From positions 1-35,834 of the forward strand of contig CAIJYR010000124.1 in NCBI GenBank assembly GCA_903824965.1: a stretch of DNA of 35,834 bases, written 5' to 3'. This document shows, piece after piece, positions 13,456 through 25,016 of this stretch. The notes beneath the pieces were generated by a model. The model was given only the letters and a program-made list of their open reading frames with translations. It made no database searches and was not told the origin of the DNA. The position numbers were made by a program, and so were the translations under genes. Each line of letters begins with the position of its first letter. Position 1 is the first letter of the stretch. This stretch comes from an uncultured Thiotrichales bacterium. Its GTDB lineage: Bacteria; Pseudomonadota; Gammaproteobacteria; CAIRSR01.

Positions 13456-14502
13456 ATGACGACATTGACGTTGGTCATTCCCGGGCTGCTACGGAACACG
13501 CACGAAATAACAGAGCGTTTTCCCGCGCTAGAACGCCTATTCACCCGATCCGATCCACTGCCTGACGAGGGATCGGGGAGGGGTCTGGAGGCGTTGTTCT
13601 TCCGGCTTTTCGGTGTTCCAACCGAGGCATCGTTGCCGATTGCGGCGGTAACACACGCATTTGACAGCGCCGATCCGGTCGAATTAACGCAGGAGGGATG
13701 GATCCGCGCCGACCCTGTGTATTTGGAACCCAACCGATCCGGCATACGGTTGTTCGACCAGCGAGTGCTCACCCTCTCCCTGGACGAAGCGGAGCGCCTG
13801 GCCGCAGCACTCTCCACCGAAGAGCCTCCGACCTCGCAAGGGAACGGTCGTTTGAAGGTGCTGCATCCGACGCGGTGGTATCTACCACTGCCACTGTCTA
13901 GGGTAGACCGCATCCGCACGTCCGCTCTGTCGGTTGTGCACGGCCAGGACATTCGCGACCACCTGCCGCAGGGCGAAGACAGCAGGGCGTGGCGAAAGTG
14001 GCTCACCAGCAGCCAGATCCTACTCCACCAAAGCCCAATCAACACAGAGCGCGAAGCACGCGGCGCTTGGCCCGTCAACAGCGTGTGGCTTTGGGGTGAG
14101 GGATGCACTCCCACCGTCTCCAAGAATGGGTTTAGCCAAGTCTGGAGCGACGATCCCTTGGTCTTGGGGTTGGCCTGCCTTGCCGCGACACCCCACACAG
14201 CTACACCGACGAACGCCGAGGCTTGGCTCCGTCAGGCAGGGACACGGGATCTCATCGTCCTGCCCGATCCTGATGCGCTTGCACCCACAGAGGTTTCTGC
14301 GGGTCAGGATCAGACCTTGGGCCGTTTAGAGCAAGACTGGTTTGCACCTCTGCAAGAAGCGTTACAGACGGGTATGATCAAAAGCCTCACCCTGTACCCC
14401 TGCCCTGCCCCACCACGGTACATCACCGGATCCTGGTTGCGCCGTCGCTGGTGGCGACGTACCCGGCCATTGGCACATCGCGCTCCACCAACAGCACCTT
14501 GA
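13456..14502 (+). CDS. RpfE-type regulatory/phosphoglycerate-mutase-like protein
   Basis: A 348-residue cytoplasmic protein. Its start TLTLVIPGLLRNTHEI, the segments FDSADPVELTQ.. with IRADPVYLEPNR, and the motif PVNSVWLWGEG resemble the family annotated as regulatory protein RpfE or cofactor-independent phosphoglycerate-mutase-like in xanthomonads and betaproteobacteria, where it often neighbours recJ. I see no complete mutase active site, and the biochemical role of the family is not established. ATG 13456 is chosen because the family start begins there; the ribosome-binding site is weak. It lies 40 bases after rplS and could be co-transcribed. It is convergent with the folP fusion gene. 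Confidence 0.65.
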   Translation: MTTLTLVIPGLLRNTHEITERFPALERLFTRSDPLPDEGSGRGLEALFFRLFGVPTEASLPIAAVTHAFDSADPVELTQEGWIRADPVYLEPNRSGIRLFDQRVLTLSLDEAERLAAALSTEEPPTSQGNGRLKVLHPTRWYLPLPLSRVDRIRTSALSVVHGQDIRDHLPQGEDSRAWRKWLTSSQILLHQSPINTEREARGAWPVNSVWLWGEGCTPTVSKNGFSQVWSDDPLVLGLACLAATPHTATPTNAEAWLRQAGTRDLIVLPDPDALAPTEVSAGQDQTLGRLEQDWFAPLQEALQTGMIKSLTLYPCPAPPRYITGSWLRRRWWRRTRPLAHRAPPTAP

Positions 14503-14539
14503 GGTGTTCCAGTGCGGCTGTGAACGGTGGTACGCAAGA

Positions 14540-16204
14540 TCACGGGCCACTGCGAACCAGACGAAACCCAACGTCGCGGTCACGGTAAGCGGGTGTACTG
14601 ATGTAGCGATTGGCTACACGAAGGTGACGCGCATCCTCACTCCAACTGCCACCACGAAAGACACGATTGGCCGTATTGTGGACGTCTGCGCACACGGCCT
14701 CGCTGCCATCCGCATAGTTTTTACTGTACGCAGAACAGGTCCACTGCCACACATTTCCCAATATGTCATACAAACCCCAAGGGTTTGGCGCAAAAGAACT
14801 CACCGGTGCAGTATAGATCCACGCATCCTTCCCTTCCGCCATGCCACCGCAACAGACATCCTTTCCGTAGTTCGCATACTCGTGACTGGCAGCATTGCCC
14901 CAATAATATGGTGTGGTCGTACCCGCCCGCGCCGCATATTCCCACTCTGCTTCGGTCGGGAGACGATACGGTTTTCCGGTCTTTAGGCTCAACCATTTTG
15001 CATAGTCCATCGCATCCAGCCAGCTTACATTGATCGCTGGACGGTTTTCTCCGCCCCAACTTTCGTCAGACGCGATGCGCCCATTGGTATCGTCGACAAA
15101 ACAATTGTATTCTGTAAAGGTGACGGCATACTTTCCGAGGGAGAAACGATCCACATGCACACGATACAGTGTCTCATCCTCAGCACGCCCCTGTTCCCCT
15201 GGAGGTGAACCCATCATAAAATCTCCACCCGGAATCGTCACCACCTCTGGTTCTACGGGGCAGGCGGCCAGGACAACGGTAGGTGCCATCCAAGACAACG
15301 CCAGCAACACTGCGCCTGTAGACAAAAACAGAGATTTCCATACGATCATCACCATTCCCCCCTGCTCCTGCGCTGCTGTACGCACAGCATGACCCACCCG
15401 CAGCATCTCAAGAGTGGCCCCAACATCGTGAACACGCAAAATACTGGCCCCTTGCCAAGCAGCGATCACAGCAAGCGCAAGACTTCCATAGAGGCGCTGC
15501 GCGGTCGGTATGTTTCCCAGCATGGATTTACGAGACAGCCCAACCAGGACAGGAAGACCCAGCCCGTGCACTAGGGTATCCAAATGATGCAAGAGAAGCT
15601 GGTTGTGTAGCAGGTTCTTTCCGAATCCGAAACCCGGATCAACGACCAAACGATCCCGGGAAATGCCTGCTTCCTCGCAAATACGCACACGCGCCGCCAA
15701 AAAATCCCTGACCTCGGCCACAACATCGTGATAATGGGGTTCACGTTGCATGGTGGAAGGCTCGCCTTGCATGTGCATGAGACAGACACGCGCCGAACCT
15801 GACGCAGCAATACCCAAGGCACCAGGAACACGCAAGGCACGCACATCATTGAGAAAGGTAGCTCCCGCGCCAAGTGCTGCCGCCATCACTTCTGGCTTGC
15901 TGGTATCTACCGAGAGGGTGATCGGAAAACGAACGCGCAACGCCTCCAGGACAGGCACCACGCGCGTGATCTCTTGTTCTGCAGAAACGGGCGTCGCACC
16001 AGGGCGTGTAGACTCGCCACCCACATCAATCATGTGGGCACCCTCTGCAACCATGCAAGCTGCGCGGTCTATCGCCGCCGCAAGCGTTTCTGTGCGTCCA
16101 CCGTCAAAGAAAGAGTCCGGGGTGACGTTCAAAATGCCCATCACCTGCGGGGTGGGATGCGGTGGTTCAATGCAACTGGGCTGGGCCCCCAATCCGTCCG
16201 CCAT
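14540..16204 (-). CDS. folP: Dihydropteroate synthase fused to a SUMF1-type domain
   Basis: A single open frame encodes 554 residues. Residues 1 to about 284 form a complete FolP, the folate enzyme joining p-aminobenzoate to pterin diphosphate. Motifs are [46 protein letters not shown] and [10 protein letters not shown]. There is no stop at its normal end. The frame runs into [20 protein letters not shown] and a signal-peptide-like stretch ending VVLAACP. A formylglycine-generating-enzyme (SUMF1) type domain follows: [44 protein letters not shown] and [16 protein letters not shown]. The catalytic cysteine pair of true FGE is absent in the GGSW region. ATG at 15355 has AGGAG upstream, so the second domain (14540-15355) might also be made alone and exported. 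The start at 16204 overlaps the ftsH end by 38 bases. The rlmE-ftsH-folP order matches E. coli; glmM, which follows there, is missing. Confidence 0.85.
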   Translation of the reverse strand: MADGLGAQPSCIEPPHPTPQVMGILNVTPDSFFDGGRTETLAAAIDRAACMVAEGAHMIDVGGESTRPGATPVSAEQEITRVVPVLEALRVRFPITLSVDTSKPEVMAAALGAGATFLNDVRALRVPGALGIAASGSARVCLMHMQGEPSTMQREPHYHDVVAEVRDFLAARVRICEEAGISRDRLVVDPGFGFGKNLLHNQLLLHHLDTLVHGLGLPVLVGLSRKSMLGNIPTAQRLYGSLALAVIAAWQGASILRVHDVGATLEMLRVGHAVRTAAQEQGGMVMIVWKSLFLSTGAVLLALSWMAPTVVLAACPVEPEVVTIPGGDFMMGSPPGEQGRAEDETLYRVHVDRFSLGKYAVTFTEYNCFVDDTNGRIASDESWGGENRPAINVSWLDAMDYAKWLSLKTGKPYRLPTEAEWEYAARAGTTTPYYWGNAASHEYANYGKDVCCGGMAEGKDAWIYTAPVSSFAPNPWGLYDILGNVWQWTCSAYSKNYADGSEAVCADVHNTANRVFRGGSWSEDARHLRVANRYISTPAYRDRDVGFRLVRSGP

Positions 16205-18089
16205 CGGAATGATCCTCTTCGTTAGCGTCCAGACTCGGTGGATTGATCGGGGCGGATTGATCACGCGGGGTATCGTCCCATCCCTCGGGGGGGCGTGGCG
16301 CTTTGCCGGACATGATATCGTCGATCTGTGTAGCATCGATGGTTTCGTACTTGATCAGTGCTTCCGCCATCAAATGGAGCTTGTCCATGTTTTCTGTAAG
16401 CAACTTTTCAGCACGCTGGAAATTGCGATCGACGATGCTCCGAATCTCTTTGTCAATGATGTGTGCTGTTTCATCCGATACCATTTTGTGTTGCGTGACC
16501 GAGTGCCCCAAGAAAACCTCGCCCTCATCCTCCATGTAAGTCAGAGGCCCTAGTTTGTCGGAGAACCCCCAACGAGTCACCATGCTGCGAGCAATATCGG
16601 TCGCACGCTGGATGTCATTACTGGCACCCGTGGTGACACATTCTGGGCCGAAGATGATTTTCTCCGCCAACCGACCCCCGAACAAACTCGCAATCTGGCT
16701 TTCTAATCGCTGCTTGCTAAAGCTATACCGATCTTCTTCGGGCAGAAACATCGTGACACCGAGAGCGCGACCACGCGGAATGATGCTCACCTTGTAGACT
16801 GGGTCATGTACCGGCACCAAGCGCCCAATGATGGCATGTCCCGATTCATGGTAAGCCGTGAGTTTTTTCTCTTCCTCGCTCATGACCATTGAACGGCGTT
16901 CGGCACCCATCATGATCTTGTCTTTCGCCTTCTCGAAGTCTTCCATTTCGACCAGGCGTTTGTTGGATCGTGCGGCGAACAGAGCCGCCTCGTTGACGAG
17001 GTTTGCAAGATCAGCCCCCGAAAAACCAGGGCTACCTCGTGCAATGATGCCCGGCAGGACGTCCTCCGAGAGCGGCACGCGCTTCATGTGGACACGCAAA
17101 ATTTGTTCGCGACCGCGCACATCTGGCAGTGGCACGACCACCTGGCGATCAAAACGACCCGGGCGTAACAGCGCAGGATCCAACACGTCTGGACGGTTCG
17201 TCGCAGCAATGACAATGACACCCTCGCTGCCCTCAAACCCATCCATCTCTACCAGGAGTTGGTTCAAGGTTTGCTCTCGCTCGTCATGACCACCGCCCAA
17301 CCCCGCCCCACGATGACGTCCCACCGCATCAATTTCATCGATGAAAATGATACACGGCGCATGTTTCTTGGCCTGCTCAAACATATCCCGCACGCGGGAA
17401 GCACCCACGCCTACGAACATCTCGACAAAATCGGAGCCAGAGATCGTGAAGAAAGGCACCTTTGCTTCCCCTGCAATGGCCTTGGCAAGCAGGGTTTTTC
17501 CTGTGCCGGGCGGCCCTACCATGAGCACACCGCGTGGGATTTTCCCACCCAATTTCTGAAACTTCCCGGGATCACGCAAAAACTCCACGAGTTCGCTGAC
17601 CTCATCCTTGGCTTCTTCGACCCCCGCAACGTCTGCAAACGTCACTTTGACCTGATCCTCGTTCAGCATCCGCGCACGACTTTTCCCAAACGAGAGAGCA
17701 CCACGTCCCCCCGCTCCCCCCTGCATCTGGCGCATGAAAAAAATCCACACACCAATGAGCAACAACATCGGGAACCAGGAAATAAACATCTGCATCAGGA
17801 TGCCCTGTTGCTCCGGAGGACGTGCATCGATGGCGACACCATTCGCGATCAAGTCGCCCATCAGTCCTGGATCCCATGGATTGTAGGTGTTGAAGCGATC
17901 TCCGCTCTGCAGGATGCCACGAATCGATCGCTCTTCTATGATCACCCGTTGGATTCGCCCCTGTTTCACATAGGCGATAAACTGCGAGTAATCTAGGTGT
18001 TGTGAAGAAGCCTGGTGGGATCCAAAATTATTGAACACCGACATCAGGACAACCGCGATCACCACCCAGAGAATGAGATTTCTTGCCAT
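16167..18089 (-). CDS. ftsH: ATP-dependent zinc metalloprotease FtsH
   Basis: Hexameric inner-membrane AAA+ protease that degrades misfolded membrane proteins and regulators such as LpxC and sigma-32. From ATG 18089 it has 640 residues. Features are an N-terminal membrane helix ([16 protein letters not shown]), a periplasmic domain, a second helix ([17 protein letters not shown]), Walker [20 protein letters not shown], and the zinc site HESGH at 414-418. His414 has the same number as in E. coli, which supports this start. A TTG at 18098 preceded by GAGGA is an alternative that adds three residues. The C-terminal tail is acidic and variable. It overlaps the folP start. Confidence 0.98.
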   Translation of the reverse strand: MARNLILWVVIAVVLMSVFNNFGSHQASSQHLDYSQFIAYVKQGRIQRVIIEERSIRGILQSGDRFNTYNPWDPGLMGDLIANGVAIDARPPEQQGILMQMFISWFPMLLLIGVWIFFMRQMQGGAGGRGALSFGKSRARMLNEDQVKVTFADVAGVEEAKDEVSELVEFLRDPGKFQKLGGKIPRGVLMVGPPGTGKTLLAKAIAGEAKVPFFTISGSDFVEMFVGVGASRVRDMFEQAKKHAPCIIFIDEIDAVGRHRGAGLGGGHDEREQTLNQLLVEMDGFEGSEGVIVIAATNRPDVLDPALLRPGRFDRQVVVPLPDVRGREQILRVHMKRVPLSEDVLPGIIARGSPGFSGADLANLVNEAALFAARSNKRLVEMEDFEKAKDKIMMGAERRSMVMSEEEKKLTAYHESGHAIIGRLVPVHDPVYKVSIIPRGRALGVTMFLPEEDRYSFSKQRLESQIASLFGGRLAEKIIFGPECVTTGASNDIQRATDIARSMVTRWGFSDKLGPLTYMEDEGEVFLGHSVTQHKMVSDETAHIIDKEIRSIVDRNFQRAEKLLTENMDKLHLMAEALIKYETIDATQIDDIMSGKAPRPPEGWDDTPRDQSAPINPPSLDANEEDHSDGGRIGGPAQLH

Positions 18090-18165
18090 GTCGTTCAATA
18101 GGTTATCCTCGGAATCAATCGTCAGGCCCGCAATCGTTCATCTTACCAGTGACCCTAGCGCAAAG

Positions 18166-18801
18166 CTACAGTAGGAAACGCTTTGCTAACAGATACACCT
18201 CTCGGCTTTCTGGCCGCGAGGATTTTGGTTTGCGTACCGTAACCGTTCCAAAATGGTGCTTCAACTGTCCTAGGAAGGCATCACATCCTTCGCCCTGAAA
18301 GACCTTCACGAGAAGGGATGCGCCTCGGTTAAGCACCTGCTGTGCGAATTCATCAGCCAATTCTGCGAGTTGCATAGATCTCGGCTGATCGACTGCAGGA
18401 ATCCCGCACAGATTAGGAGCCATGTCGGACAGCAGCAGATCGACACACCTGCCTCCCAGCTTTGTTAGGAGTTGCTCAGAGACCGATGGTTCCCGAAAAT
18501 CACCCTGGATACATTCTACGCCCCTAAAGGGCCCTTCGGTTGCCTTCGGCATGGGTAGAATGTCCAAGGCAAAAACACGACCGTTCGGCACCACATGGGT
18601 GGCAGCTACCTGCGACCAGCCGCCAGGCGCAGCGCCCAGGTCAACCACTGTCATGCCAGGTCGTAGGATCCGATCATGCTGCTGGATCTCTTCTAGCTTG
18701 AACGCCGATCGGGAGGGCAATCCTTGCGCACGGGCCTCTCGAACATAGGGGTCGGCATGGTGACGGGCCAACCAACGGGCACTGCTCTTCGTATGGGACA
18801 C
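18166..18801 (-). CDS. rlmE: 23S rRNA (uridine2552-2'-O)-methyltransferase
   Basis: RlmE (FtsJ/RrmJ) methylates U2552 in the A loop of 23S rRNA. The 211-residue product from GTG 18801 matches the E. coli length (209) and begins at the conserved TKSSARWLARHHADPYV. SAM-binding and catalytic parts are MTVVDLGAAPGGWSQVA, LLLSDMAPNLCG, LVKVFQGEG and KSSRPESREVYLLAK; the K-D-K-E tetrad is complete. The frame is open upstream with ATGs at 18870 and 18924, but the extra residues do not look like this family. No good ribosome-binding site precedes any of the starts. First gene of the rlmE-ftsH-folP cluster, divergent from the hybrid kinase gene. Confidence 0.92.
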   Translation of the reverse strand: MSHTKSSARWLARHHADPYVREARAQGLPSRSAFKLEEIQQHDRILRPGMTVVDLGAAPGGWSQVAATHVVPNGRVFALDILPMPKATEGPFRGVECIQGDFREPSVSEQLLTKLGGRCVDLLLSDMAPNLCGIPAVDQPRSMQLAELADEFAQQVLNRGASLLVKVFQGEGCDAFLGQLKHHFGTVTVRKPKSSRPESREVYLLAKRFLL

Positions 18802-18912
18802 GGGATGGGCGAAAACAACGCAAAATGGACGCAAGCAGAACACCGCGTCTCGGGCACGGATCTTAGCCATTTGTGCTAAAGTGCTCAACAGACTTGTCCG
18901 TGGTGTCCTGCT

Positions 18913-21900
18913 ATGCCAACCCAATTTCTCTTTTGTTTGCCTGCCCTTTGTGTCCTTGCCCTATTGCTGACAGGCCAAGCCGCACGCGCAGACACCGAAG
19001 CAGACAACTACCGTTGGGAGGGATGGAGCCTCCTGACCGATTTTCCCTCGGTGTCGGTACGATCGGGTGTGGAGGACAACAATCCGCCCTTTGCCCTCCT
19101 CACACAGGACGGTCGGGCAGATGGTTTTTCTGTTGAACTGTTACGCGCCGTGCTAGCCGCGATGGGACGAGAGGTACAATTCAGACCCGGCCCACGCACA
19201 ACCCTAGAGCAGTCCCTTAGTGAGGGAAATCTGCAAGTGCTGCCTGTCGTTGCGCGTACTCAGGATCGTAGCACCCTTTTTGATTTTAGCGTTCCTTATC
19301 TGCACATGCCGGGTACCATTGTGGTGCGCAAGGAAGACAATCGCATCCTGGGCGCGGCCGACCTCAAGGACAAAAAGGTCTTGGTCATGGCCGATGACGT
19401 GGGCGCACAGTACGTACGTCGACACCACCTCACGGATTTTGTGATCACCACCTCGTCCATTCCAAGTGCCTTGCGGCAACTGGCGAGCGGGATCGGCGAT
19501 GCTACGCTGTTACAGCAACTTACCGCGCAAGACCAGATCGATGCGTTGTCTCTGAACCTGAAAATCGTCGGACTGCCGCTCACCGACTACCAGGAATTGT
19601 GTTTTGCTGTTCGCAATGGGGACAAACGGCTTTTGGCGCTGTTGAACGAAGGTTTGTCCATTACCATGGCCAACGGCACGTTTGATCGCATTCGCCAAAA
19701 ATGGTTGATCCAACCATCCGAATATTATTCCACGTCCCAGTTTCTTTTGCCCCTCAGTGTTGCGCTTGTGGTGCTTTTGTTGGCGTGGAGCATTGGCTGG
19801 CTTTGGCAAGGTTCGTTGCGCCAGATGGTGAAGTCGCGCACCACGGAACTCTCAGAAGCCAATCGCCACCTGGCACAAGAGATGATCGAGCGTCGACACG
19901 CAGAAGACGCCATGCGTCGCCATGCCACAGAAATGGCCGATCTCTACGATCGTGCGCCCGTGGGCTATCATTCGCTGGATGCGGAAGGGGTCTTTGTGCG
20001 GATCAACGACACGGAATTGGCCTGGCTTGGCTATACCCGCGAAGAATTGTTGTGGCGTACACGCTTCCAAGATCTGTTGACCCTAGAAAGTGCCCTCACG
20101 TTTCAACGCAGTTTCCCCGATTTCAAGGAGCAGGGCTGGATCAAGGATCTGGAGTTTGACATGGTACGCAAGGATGGCAGCATCCTGCCGGTGCTTCTGA
20201 GCACGATGATTGTACGGGGGGATACCGGCGGCTACCTCATGGATCGCTCCACGGTCTATGACATTACCGAGCGACGTCGCACCGAGAATGCGTTGCGCCA
20301 ACGTGAGGCTGAACTGCGGGAAGCACAGCGCCTAGCCCAAGTGGGAAGCTGGGAGTGGGATCCCACGGAAGATGTCCTTCAGTGGTCTGCAGAACGCTAC
20401 CGCATTGCAGGCATCGAACCGATGTCGCAACCGCTGACTTACCGGAGTTTGGCACAGTTCTACACTTCTGAGAGTTTTGCACAGCTCTCGATCATAATGG
20501 AAGATGCCCTTCGATCGGGCGAGCCATACGATGGCGAGTTAGAAACCGTTCATCCCGATGGCTCGACTGGTTGGATCTACATTCGTGGTGAGGCACGGTC
20601 TGACGCACAGGGGCTGATCGTGGGTTTGCGGGGCACAGAGCAGGACATTACCCAACGCAAGCGCGTAGAAACCGAACTGCTCCGCCACCGCGAACACCTG
20701 GAATTGTTGGTGGCCGAACGGACGGCAGCACTACGAGAAAGCGAGTTGCGCTATCGTACCGTTGCCGACTTTACGGCAGATTGGGAAACCTGGCGTGGAG
20801 AAGATGGTCGTTACCGCTATGTTTCACCGGCAAGCGAGCACATCACTGGCTATCCAGCCGCTGCGTTCTTAGAAGACGCACGTCTTTTAGAGCGTATTAT
20901 TTATCCGGAGGATCGGGATCGTTTTGTGGTACACCTTGCGGAGCAGAGGGATCACGATGCCCCGATGACCATGGAGTTTCGAATCCAACGAGCGGATGGT
21001 CAGATTGCTTGGATCGAACACATTTGCCGAGCGGTCTATGATGATGCAGGGCGTTACGCCGGAAGCCGCGCCAGCAACCGCGACATTACCAAACGCAAGC
21101 AGGCAGAGGAAGCACTGCGGGAGGCGGATCAACGCAAGGATCAGTTTTTGGCCATCCTGGGGCACGAATTGCGTAACCCCTTGGCACCCATCCGCAATGC
21201 AGCCGAATTGCTGCACCAGGGTACCGCATTGACCTCCGATCAGGTACGTTGGGCAGCGGATTTGCTGAGTCGTCAGGTTTCCCACATCACCCGCTTGGTG
21301 GATGATCTCCTGGATGTCTCGCGCATCACCCGTGGGAAGGTGCAACTCCAAAGGATTCCGGTCGATCTGGCAGAAATCGCGCACCGTGCTTTGGAGCAAA
21401 CCCGACCGCTCTTGGAAGAGGCACGCCATCGGTTGCACACCAGTTTTCCGAGCCAACCCCTGACCGTGGAAGCCGATCCGGTGCGGCTTGCCCAAATTAT
21501 CAGCAACTTACTGACCAATACGGCCAAGTACACCGATCCGGGTGGCAAAGTGTGGCTGACGGTCGCTGAGGAAGCAGGACAGGCGGTTGTACAGGTCCGT
21601 GACACGGGCATTGGCATCCATCCTGAGTTGTTGCCCCGTATCTTCGACATGTTTATTCAAGAGGAGCAGGGTCTTGACCGTGCGCGGGGAGGGCTTGGCT
21701 TGGGCCTTACGCTTGCAAAGAGTCTGGTAGAAATGCACGGTGGCCAAATCGAAGCACAGAGTCCTGGTCGAGGCTTGGGGAGCACCTTTACGATGCGTTT
21801 ACCATTATGGAGGGTACACACGTTGGCAACTGTACTGCCTCCATCTACCAGCACAGAATCAAAATCTCATCAGATTCTGGTGGTAGATGACAATCCCGAT

Positions 21901-22218
21901 GTGGCGGAGTCTTTTGCGCTCTTGCTGGAAATTTGGGGACACCATGTTCACATTGTGTACGATGGCGAGTCGGCGGTCACGGCTTGTAGTCAAGTATGCC
22001 CAGACATTGTCTTTTTGGACATTGGTTTGCCTGGAATCGATGGCTATGAAACGGCACGCAGACTGCGGCAGACGGAAGCGGGACGTAGTGTCTACTTGGT
22101 AGCCGTGACAGGATACGGCCAAGAGGATGACATTGCCAAAGCGAAAGCGGCGGGTTTCGATACGCATTTGCTAAAACCTGTGGTGCCTGAGGCACTAGAG
22201 GCGTGCCTCGCCCGTTAA
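18913..22218 (+). CDS. Hybrid histidine kinase with periplasmic SBP domain, three PAS, REC
   Basis: A 1101-residue sensor. A signal peptide (1-26, ending QAARA) leads to a periplasmic solute-binding (SBP_bac_3) domain at about 45-265, of the BvgS/EvgS sensor type ([20 protein letters not shown]). A membrane helix (about 275-297) and a coiled coil follow, then three PAS/PAC units (about 340-455, 465-580, 620-735). Next come HisKA with His751 in [11 protein letters not shown], HATPase_c with [10 protein letters not shown] and DTGIGI, and a C-terminal receiver with Asp1036 in [14 protein letters not shown]. It lacks the HPt domain of BvgS. The next gene encodes an HPt domain only 20 bases downstream, so the two may form one phosphorelay. 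The ligand is unknown; related domains bind amino acids or small acids. No ribosome-binding site is obvious. Confidence 0.92.
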   Translation: MPTQFLFCLPALCVLALLLTGQAARADTEADNYRWEGWSLLTDFPSVSVRSGVEDNNPPFALLTQDGRADGFSVELLRAVLAAMGREVQFRPGPRTTLEQSLSEGNLQVLPVVARTQDRSTLFDFSVPYLHMPGTIVVRKEDNRILGAADLKDKKVLVMADDVGAQYVRRHHLTDFVITTSSIPSALRQLASGIGDATLLQQLTAQDQIDALSLNLKIVGLPLTDYQELCFAVRNGDKRLLALLNEGLSITMANGTFDRIRQKWLIQPSEYYSTSQFLLPLSVALVVLLLAWSIGWLWQGSLRQMVKSRTTELSEANRHLAQEMIERRHAEDAMRRHATEMADLYDRAPVGYHSLDAEGVFVRINDTELAWLGYTREELLWRTRFQDLLTLESALTFQRSFPDFKEQGWIKDLEFDMVRKDGSILPVLLSTMIVRGDTGGYLMDRSTVYDITERRRTENALRQREAELREAQRLAQVGSWEWDPTEDVLQWSAERYRIAGIEPMSQPLTYRSLAQFYTSESFAQLSIIMEDALRSGEPYDGELETVHPDGSTGWIYIRGEARSDAQGLIVGLRGTEQDITQRKRVETELLRHREHLELLVAERTAALRESELRYRTVADFTADWETWRGEDGRYRYVSPASEHITGYPAAAFLEDARLLERIIYPEDRDRFVVHLAEQRDHDAPMTMEFRIQRADGQIAWIEHICRAVYDDAGRYAGSRASNRDITKRKQAEEALREADQRKDQFLAILGHELRNPLAPIRNAAELLHQGTALTSDQVRWAADLLSRQVSHITRLVDDLLDVSRITRGKVQLQRIPVDLAEIAHRALEQTRPLLEEARHRLHTSFPSQPLTVEADPVRLAQIISNLLTNTAKYTDPGGKVWLTVAEEAGQAVVQVRDTGIGIHPELLPRIFDMFIQEEQGLDRARGGLGLGLTLAKSLVEMHGGQIEAQSPGRGLGSTFTMRLPLWRVHTLATVLPPSTSTESKSHQILVVDDNPDVAESFALLLEIWGHHVHIVYDGESAVTACSQVCPDIVFLDIGLPGIDGYETARRLRQTEAGRSVYLVAVTGYGQEDDIAKAKAAGFDTHLLKPVVPEALEACLAR

Positions 22219-22237
22219 ATACGGACTGCAGAACACC

Positions 22238-25003
22238 ATGCACATCATGATCGTCGAGGACTCTCGGACGCAGGCGCGTCAGTTGCAGTTCCTCATGGAG
22301 GAACAGGGCTGGACGGCGGAATGTTTTAGCACCGCCGAAGCAGCCCTGGATCATCTGGCCCAGCACAGACCCGATTTGATTGTCGTTGATTATCACCTGC
22401 CGCGTATGAACGGCGACGATCTCGCACGTATCCTGCGTATCAACGTGCAGACGCGGGATATTCCACTGGTCATGCTCACCGATGCGGTGGGCCGTGAGAC
22501 GGAACAACGGGGTCTGGAGAGCGGCGCGGATGCCTATGTCGCGAAGTCCGAAGACACCGATGTGCTCTTGATGCGGATTGGTTCCCTGCTCCGTCGTCAT
22601 TCGGAGCGCCCCCCGAGTATCGGAAGAGAATCCCCAAGCCTCCGTCGTTCACGCATCCTCATTGTGGACGATAGTCGCACCTTTCTCGAATACCTCCAGC
22701 ACCACTTAGAACAAGACGGCTACGAAGTCACCGCAGTGGAAAGCGGCGAGGCGGCCTTGGTCTGCGTCGAAAAGGAGGCGTTTGATTGCTTGATCATTGA
22801 TCTCTTCATGCCGGGCATCAGTGGTACGGAGCTTTGTTTTCAGCTCGATGGCCTACGACGGACGGGGAAGCAGTTGTTTCAAATCATCATGTTGACCGGA
22901 AGTGATTCCAAAGACAACATGATGCGGGGACTCGAAGCGGGCGCGGATGATTTTGTCGGGAAATCAGGCGACATTGAGATTCTACGTGCACGCATTCGTG
23001 CGCTGTTGCGGCGCAAAGTATTGCACGAAGAAAATCTGCGGATTACCAAAGAGTTCCACGCAAAAGAACTGGAGCTGGCCCAAGCGCATCGCGAACGCGA
23101 AGAAGCTGAAGTACGTGCAGCACTCGCCGAAGAATTGCAGGAAACCAACCGTGCACTCGTGCTTGCGAAAGACGCCGCCGAACAAGCGAGTCGTGCAAAA
23201 AGCAGTTTTGTGGCCAATATGAGCCACGAGATTCGCACACCAATGAATGCGGTCTTGGGCTTGATTTATCTGTTAGAAAAAACAGTATTGTCTCCGGTAC
23301 AACGCAATTATCTCGATAAAACGAGACAATCTGCCCAATCTCTGCTTGGTATCCTCAATGATATTCTGGATTTTTCCAAGGTAGAAGCGGGTCGTTTGGA
23401 TCTAGAAAAAGTCCCGTTTCCCTGTGATGAACTGCTCAAAGTGCTCAAGACGATCGCAACAACCAACGTGCGTGACAAGAACATTGCGATTGTGTTTGAG
23501 ATCCCCCCCACACTCCCAAGCATTTTGATCGGCGATGCACTCCGACTGCAGCAGGTATTGTTAAATCTCATCGGCAATGCGATCAAGTTCACAAAACAGG
23601 GCGAAGTTGTTTTGTCTATTAGAATCATTACCATCGGCAGCGATGAGATCCATTTGGGTTTTGCGGTACGTGACACGGGTATCGGTATTGATGCTACCCT
23701 GCAATCGATCATCTTTGATCCTTTCAGTCAGGCCGATTCTTCTATGACGCGGCGTTTTGGCGGGACGGGTCTTGGACTCGCGATTTGCCGCCAGTTGGTC
23801 GGCCTCATGGGGGGCGAACTCGCTGTGACGAGTGAACTCGGGCGGGGTAGCACCTTTACCTTTACTGCCCGCTTTGGGCTTCCGCACAACCAAGGTGTGC
23901 AATGCGTAGACACGGCCATTCCGACCCCGACCCCCGCACCCGCCGAAGCAACGCTTGCTAATCGCTCGTTCCTGCTGGTGGAGGACAACGAGATCAACCA
24001 GCTCGTCATGCGGTGTATTTTAGAGGGTGCGGGAGCCGTGGTGGAAATTGCCAACCACGGACGCGAGGCTGTCGATCGGCTTAGGGTGTCCCCTCAACCG
24101 TCGTTTGATGCGGTATTGATGGACATACAAATGCCTGAGATGGACGGGTATGAGGCGACAAAGGCCATTCGTGCGTTGGGCCTAACGATGTTACCCATTA
24201 TTGCCATGACCGCCAATGCGTTGCCTGCGGATCGTGAACGAGCACTGCAGGTGGGGATGAATGCCCACGTTGCAAAGCCCATTGAGGTGGCTGAGTTGTT
24301 CGCGGTGCTGTCGCGTCTTGCGCCCGCGCATGTCTCAGCCTCCCTCTCTGAGAAGACGCAGACCTCCTCCCCACAGGCCGAGGATCCCTGTCCTCGCTTT
24401 CCTACGATTGTTGGCATTGATGCTACTACCGCCGCCCTGAACCTCAATGGCAATGTCCGGTTGTTGGATATCTTGTTGGAGCGGTTTCTTGAGCAATTTA
24501 CAGAGGTCGCCCATCAAACCCGCGCTGATTTAGCATCAGGTCAACACACGGCCGCCCTCCTTCGGTTACACACATTGCGTGGTGTGGCGGGAAATCTCGC
24601 GGCACACCGTGTTGCTGAGGCGGCGGGTGCGCTAGAAACGGCCCTGAAGCATTCCCCCCAGGAGGAAGATGGGGATGGGTTCGCCCCTTTGTTGTTGGCA
24701 TTACACAACGCGCTGGACGAACTGGTTCATGCGATTCATGATCATCAGGCGAAACGAAAAGCAGAGAAAGCAACCACCACCCAGATGGTTCAGCCCAGTG
24801 TTGCCCGCATGAAGGCGTTTTTACAGACGCTGGACGAAAAGGATACCGAAGCGATGGATCTTTTTCACACGTTTTCGCCCTGGTATCGAGCACACTTTGG
24901 GACGAAGTCGGGAGAGCAACTGGAAAGTGCGATTCACCGTTTTGAATTTGAGCATGCTGCATCGTTGTTCCGCACGCAGGTACAGAAAGAGTTTGCATTA
25001 TGA
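22238..25003 (+). CDS. Hybrid histidine kinase REC-REC-HisKA-HATPase-REC-HPt
   Basis: A 921-residue protein with no membrane segment. Two receivers come first, with Asp51 in LIVVDYHLP and Asp188 in [13 protein letters not shown] coiled coil (about 255-315, [17 protein letters not shown]) connects to HisKA with His330 in [14 protein letters not shown] and HATPase_c ([26 protein letters not shown]). A third receiver has Asp629 in [12 protein letters not shown]. An HPt domain follows with His778 in [11 protein letters not shown], and then an 80-residue tail. With two input receivers it can be fed by another kinase, most simply the upstream gene product, and its HPt could pass phosphate to the REC-GGDEF proteins downstream. 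The gap to the upstream gene is 19 bases and to the next 13 bases, which indicates an operon. Confidence 0.92.
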   Translation: MHIMIVEDSRTQARQLQFLMEEQGWTAECFSTAEAALDHLAQHRPDLIVVDYHLPRMNGDDLARILRINVQTRDIPLVMLTDAVGRETEQRGLESGADAYVAKSEDTDVLLMRIGSLLRRHSERPPSIGRESPSLRRSRILIVDDSRTFLEYLQHHLEQDGYEVTAVESGEAALVCVEKEAFDCLIIDLFMPGISGTELCFQLDGLRRTGKQLFQIIMLTGSDSKDNMMRGLEAGADDFVGKSGDIEILRARIRALLRRKVLHEENLRITKEFHAKELELAQAHREREEAEVRAALAEELQETNRALVLAKDAAEQASRAKSSFVANMSHEIRTPMNAVLGLIYLLEKTVLSPVQRNYLDKTRQSAQSLLGILNDILDFSKVEAGRLDLEKVPFPCDELLKVLKTIATTNVRDKNIAIVFEIPPTLPSILIGDALRLQQVLLNLIGNAIKFTKQGEVVLSIRIITIGSDEIHLGFAVRDTGIGIDATLQSIIFDPFSQADSSMTRRFGGTGLGLAICRQLVGLMGGELAVTSELGRGSTFTFTARFGLPHNQGVQCVDTAIPTPTPAPAEATLANRSFLLVEDNEINQLVMRCILEGAGAVVEIANHGREAVDRLRVSPQPSFDAVLMDIQMPEMDGYEATKAIRALGLTMLPIIAMTANALPADRERALQVGMNAHVAKPIEVAELFAVLSRLAPAHVSASLSEKTQTSSPQAEDPCPRFPTIVGIDATTAALNLNGNVRLLDILLERFLEQFTEVAHQTRADLASGQHTAALLRLHTLRGVAGNLAAHRVAEAAGALETALKHSPQEEDGDGFAPLLLALHNALDELVHAIHDHQAKRKAEKATTTQMVQPSVARMKAFLQTLDEKDTEAMDLFHTFSPWYRAHFGTKSGEQLESAIHRFEFEHAASLFRTQVQKEFAL

Positions 25004-25016
25004 GGAGGTTCTTATC

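Noticed and set aside
14540-15355. SUMF1-type domain as an active formylglycine-generating enzyme
   Set aside because: The catalytic cysteine pair near the GGS(F/W) region is missing and no sulfatase gene is nearby.
22879-23238. Serine/arginine-rich minus-strand ORF within the second hybrid kinase
   Set aside because: It lies antisense to the HisKA/coiled-coil region and has the composition typical of reverse frames of alanine/glutamate-rich helices.
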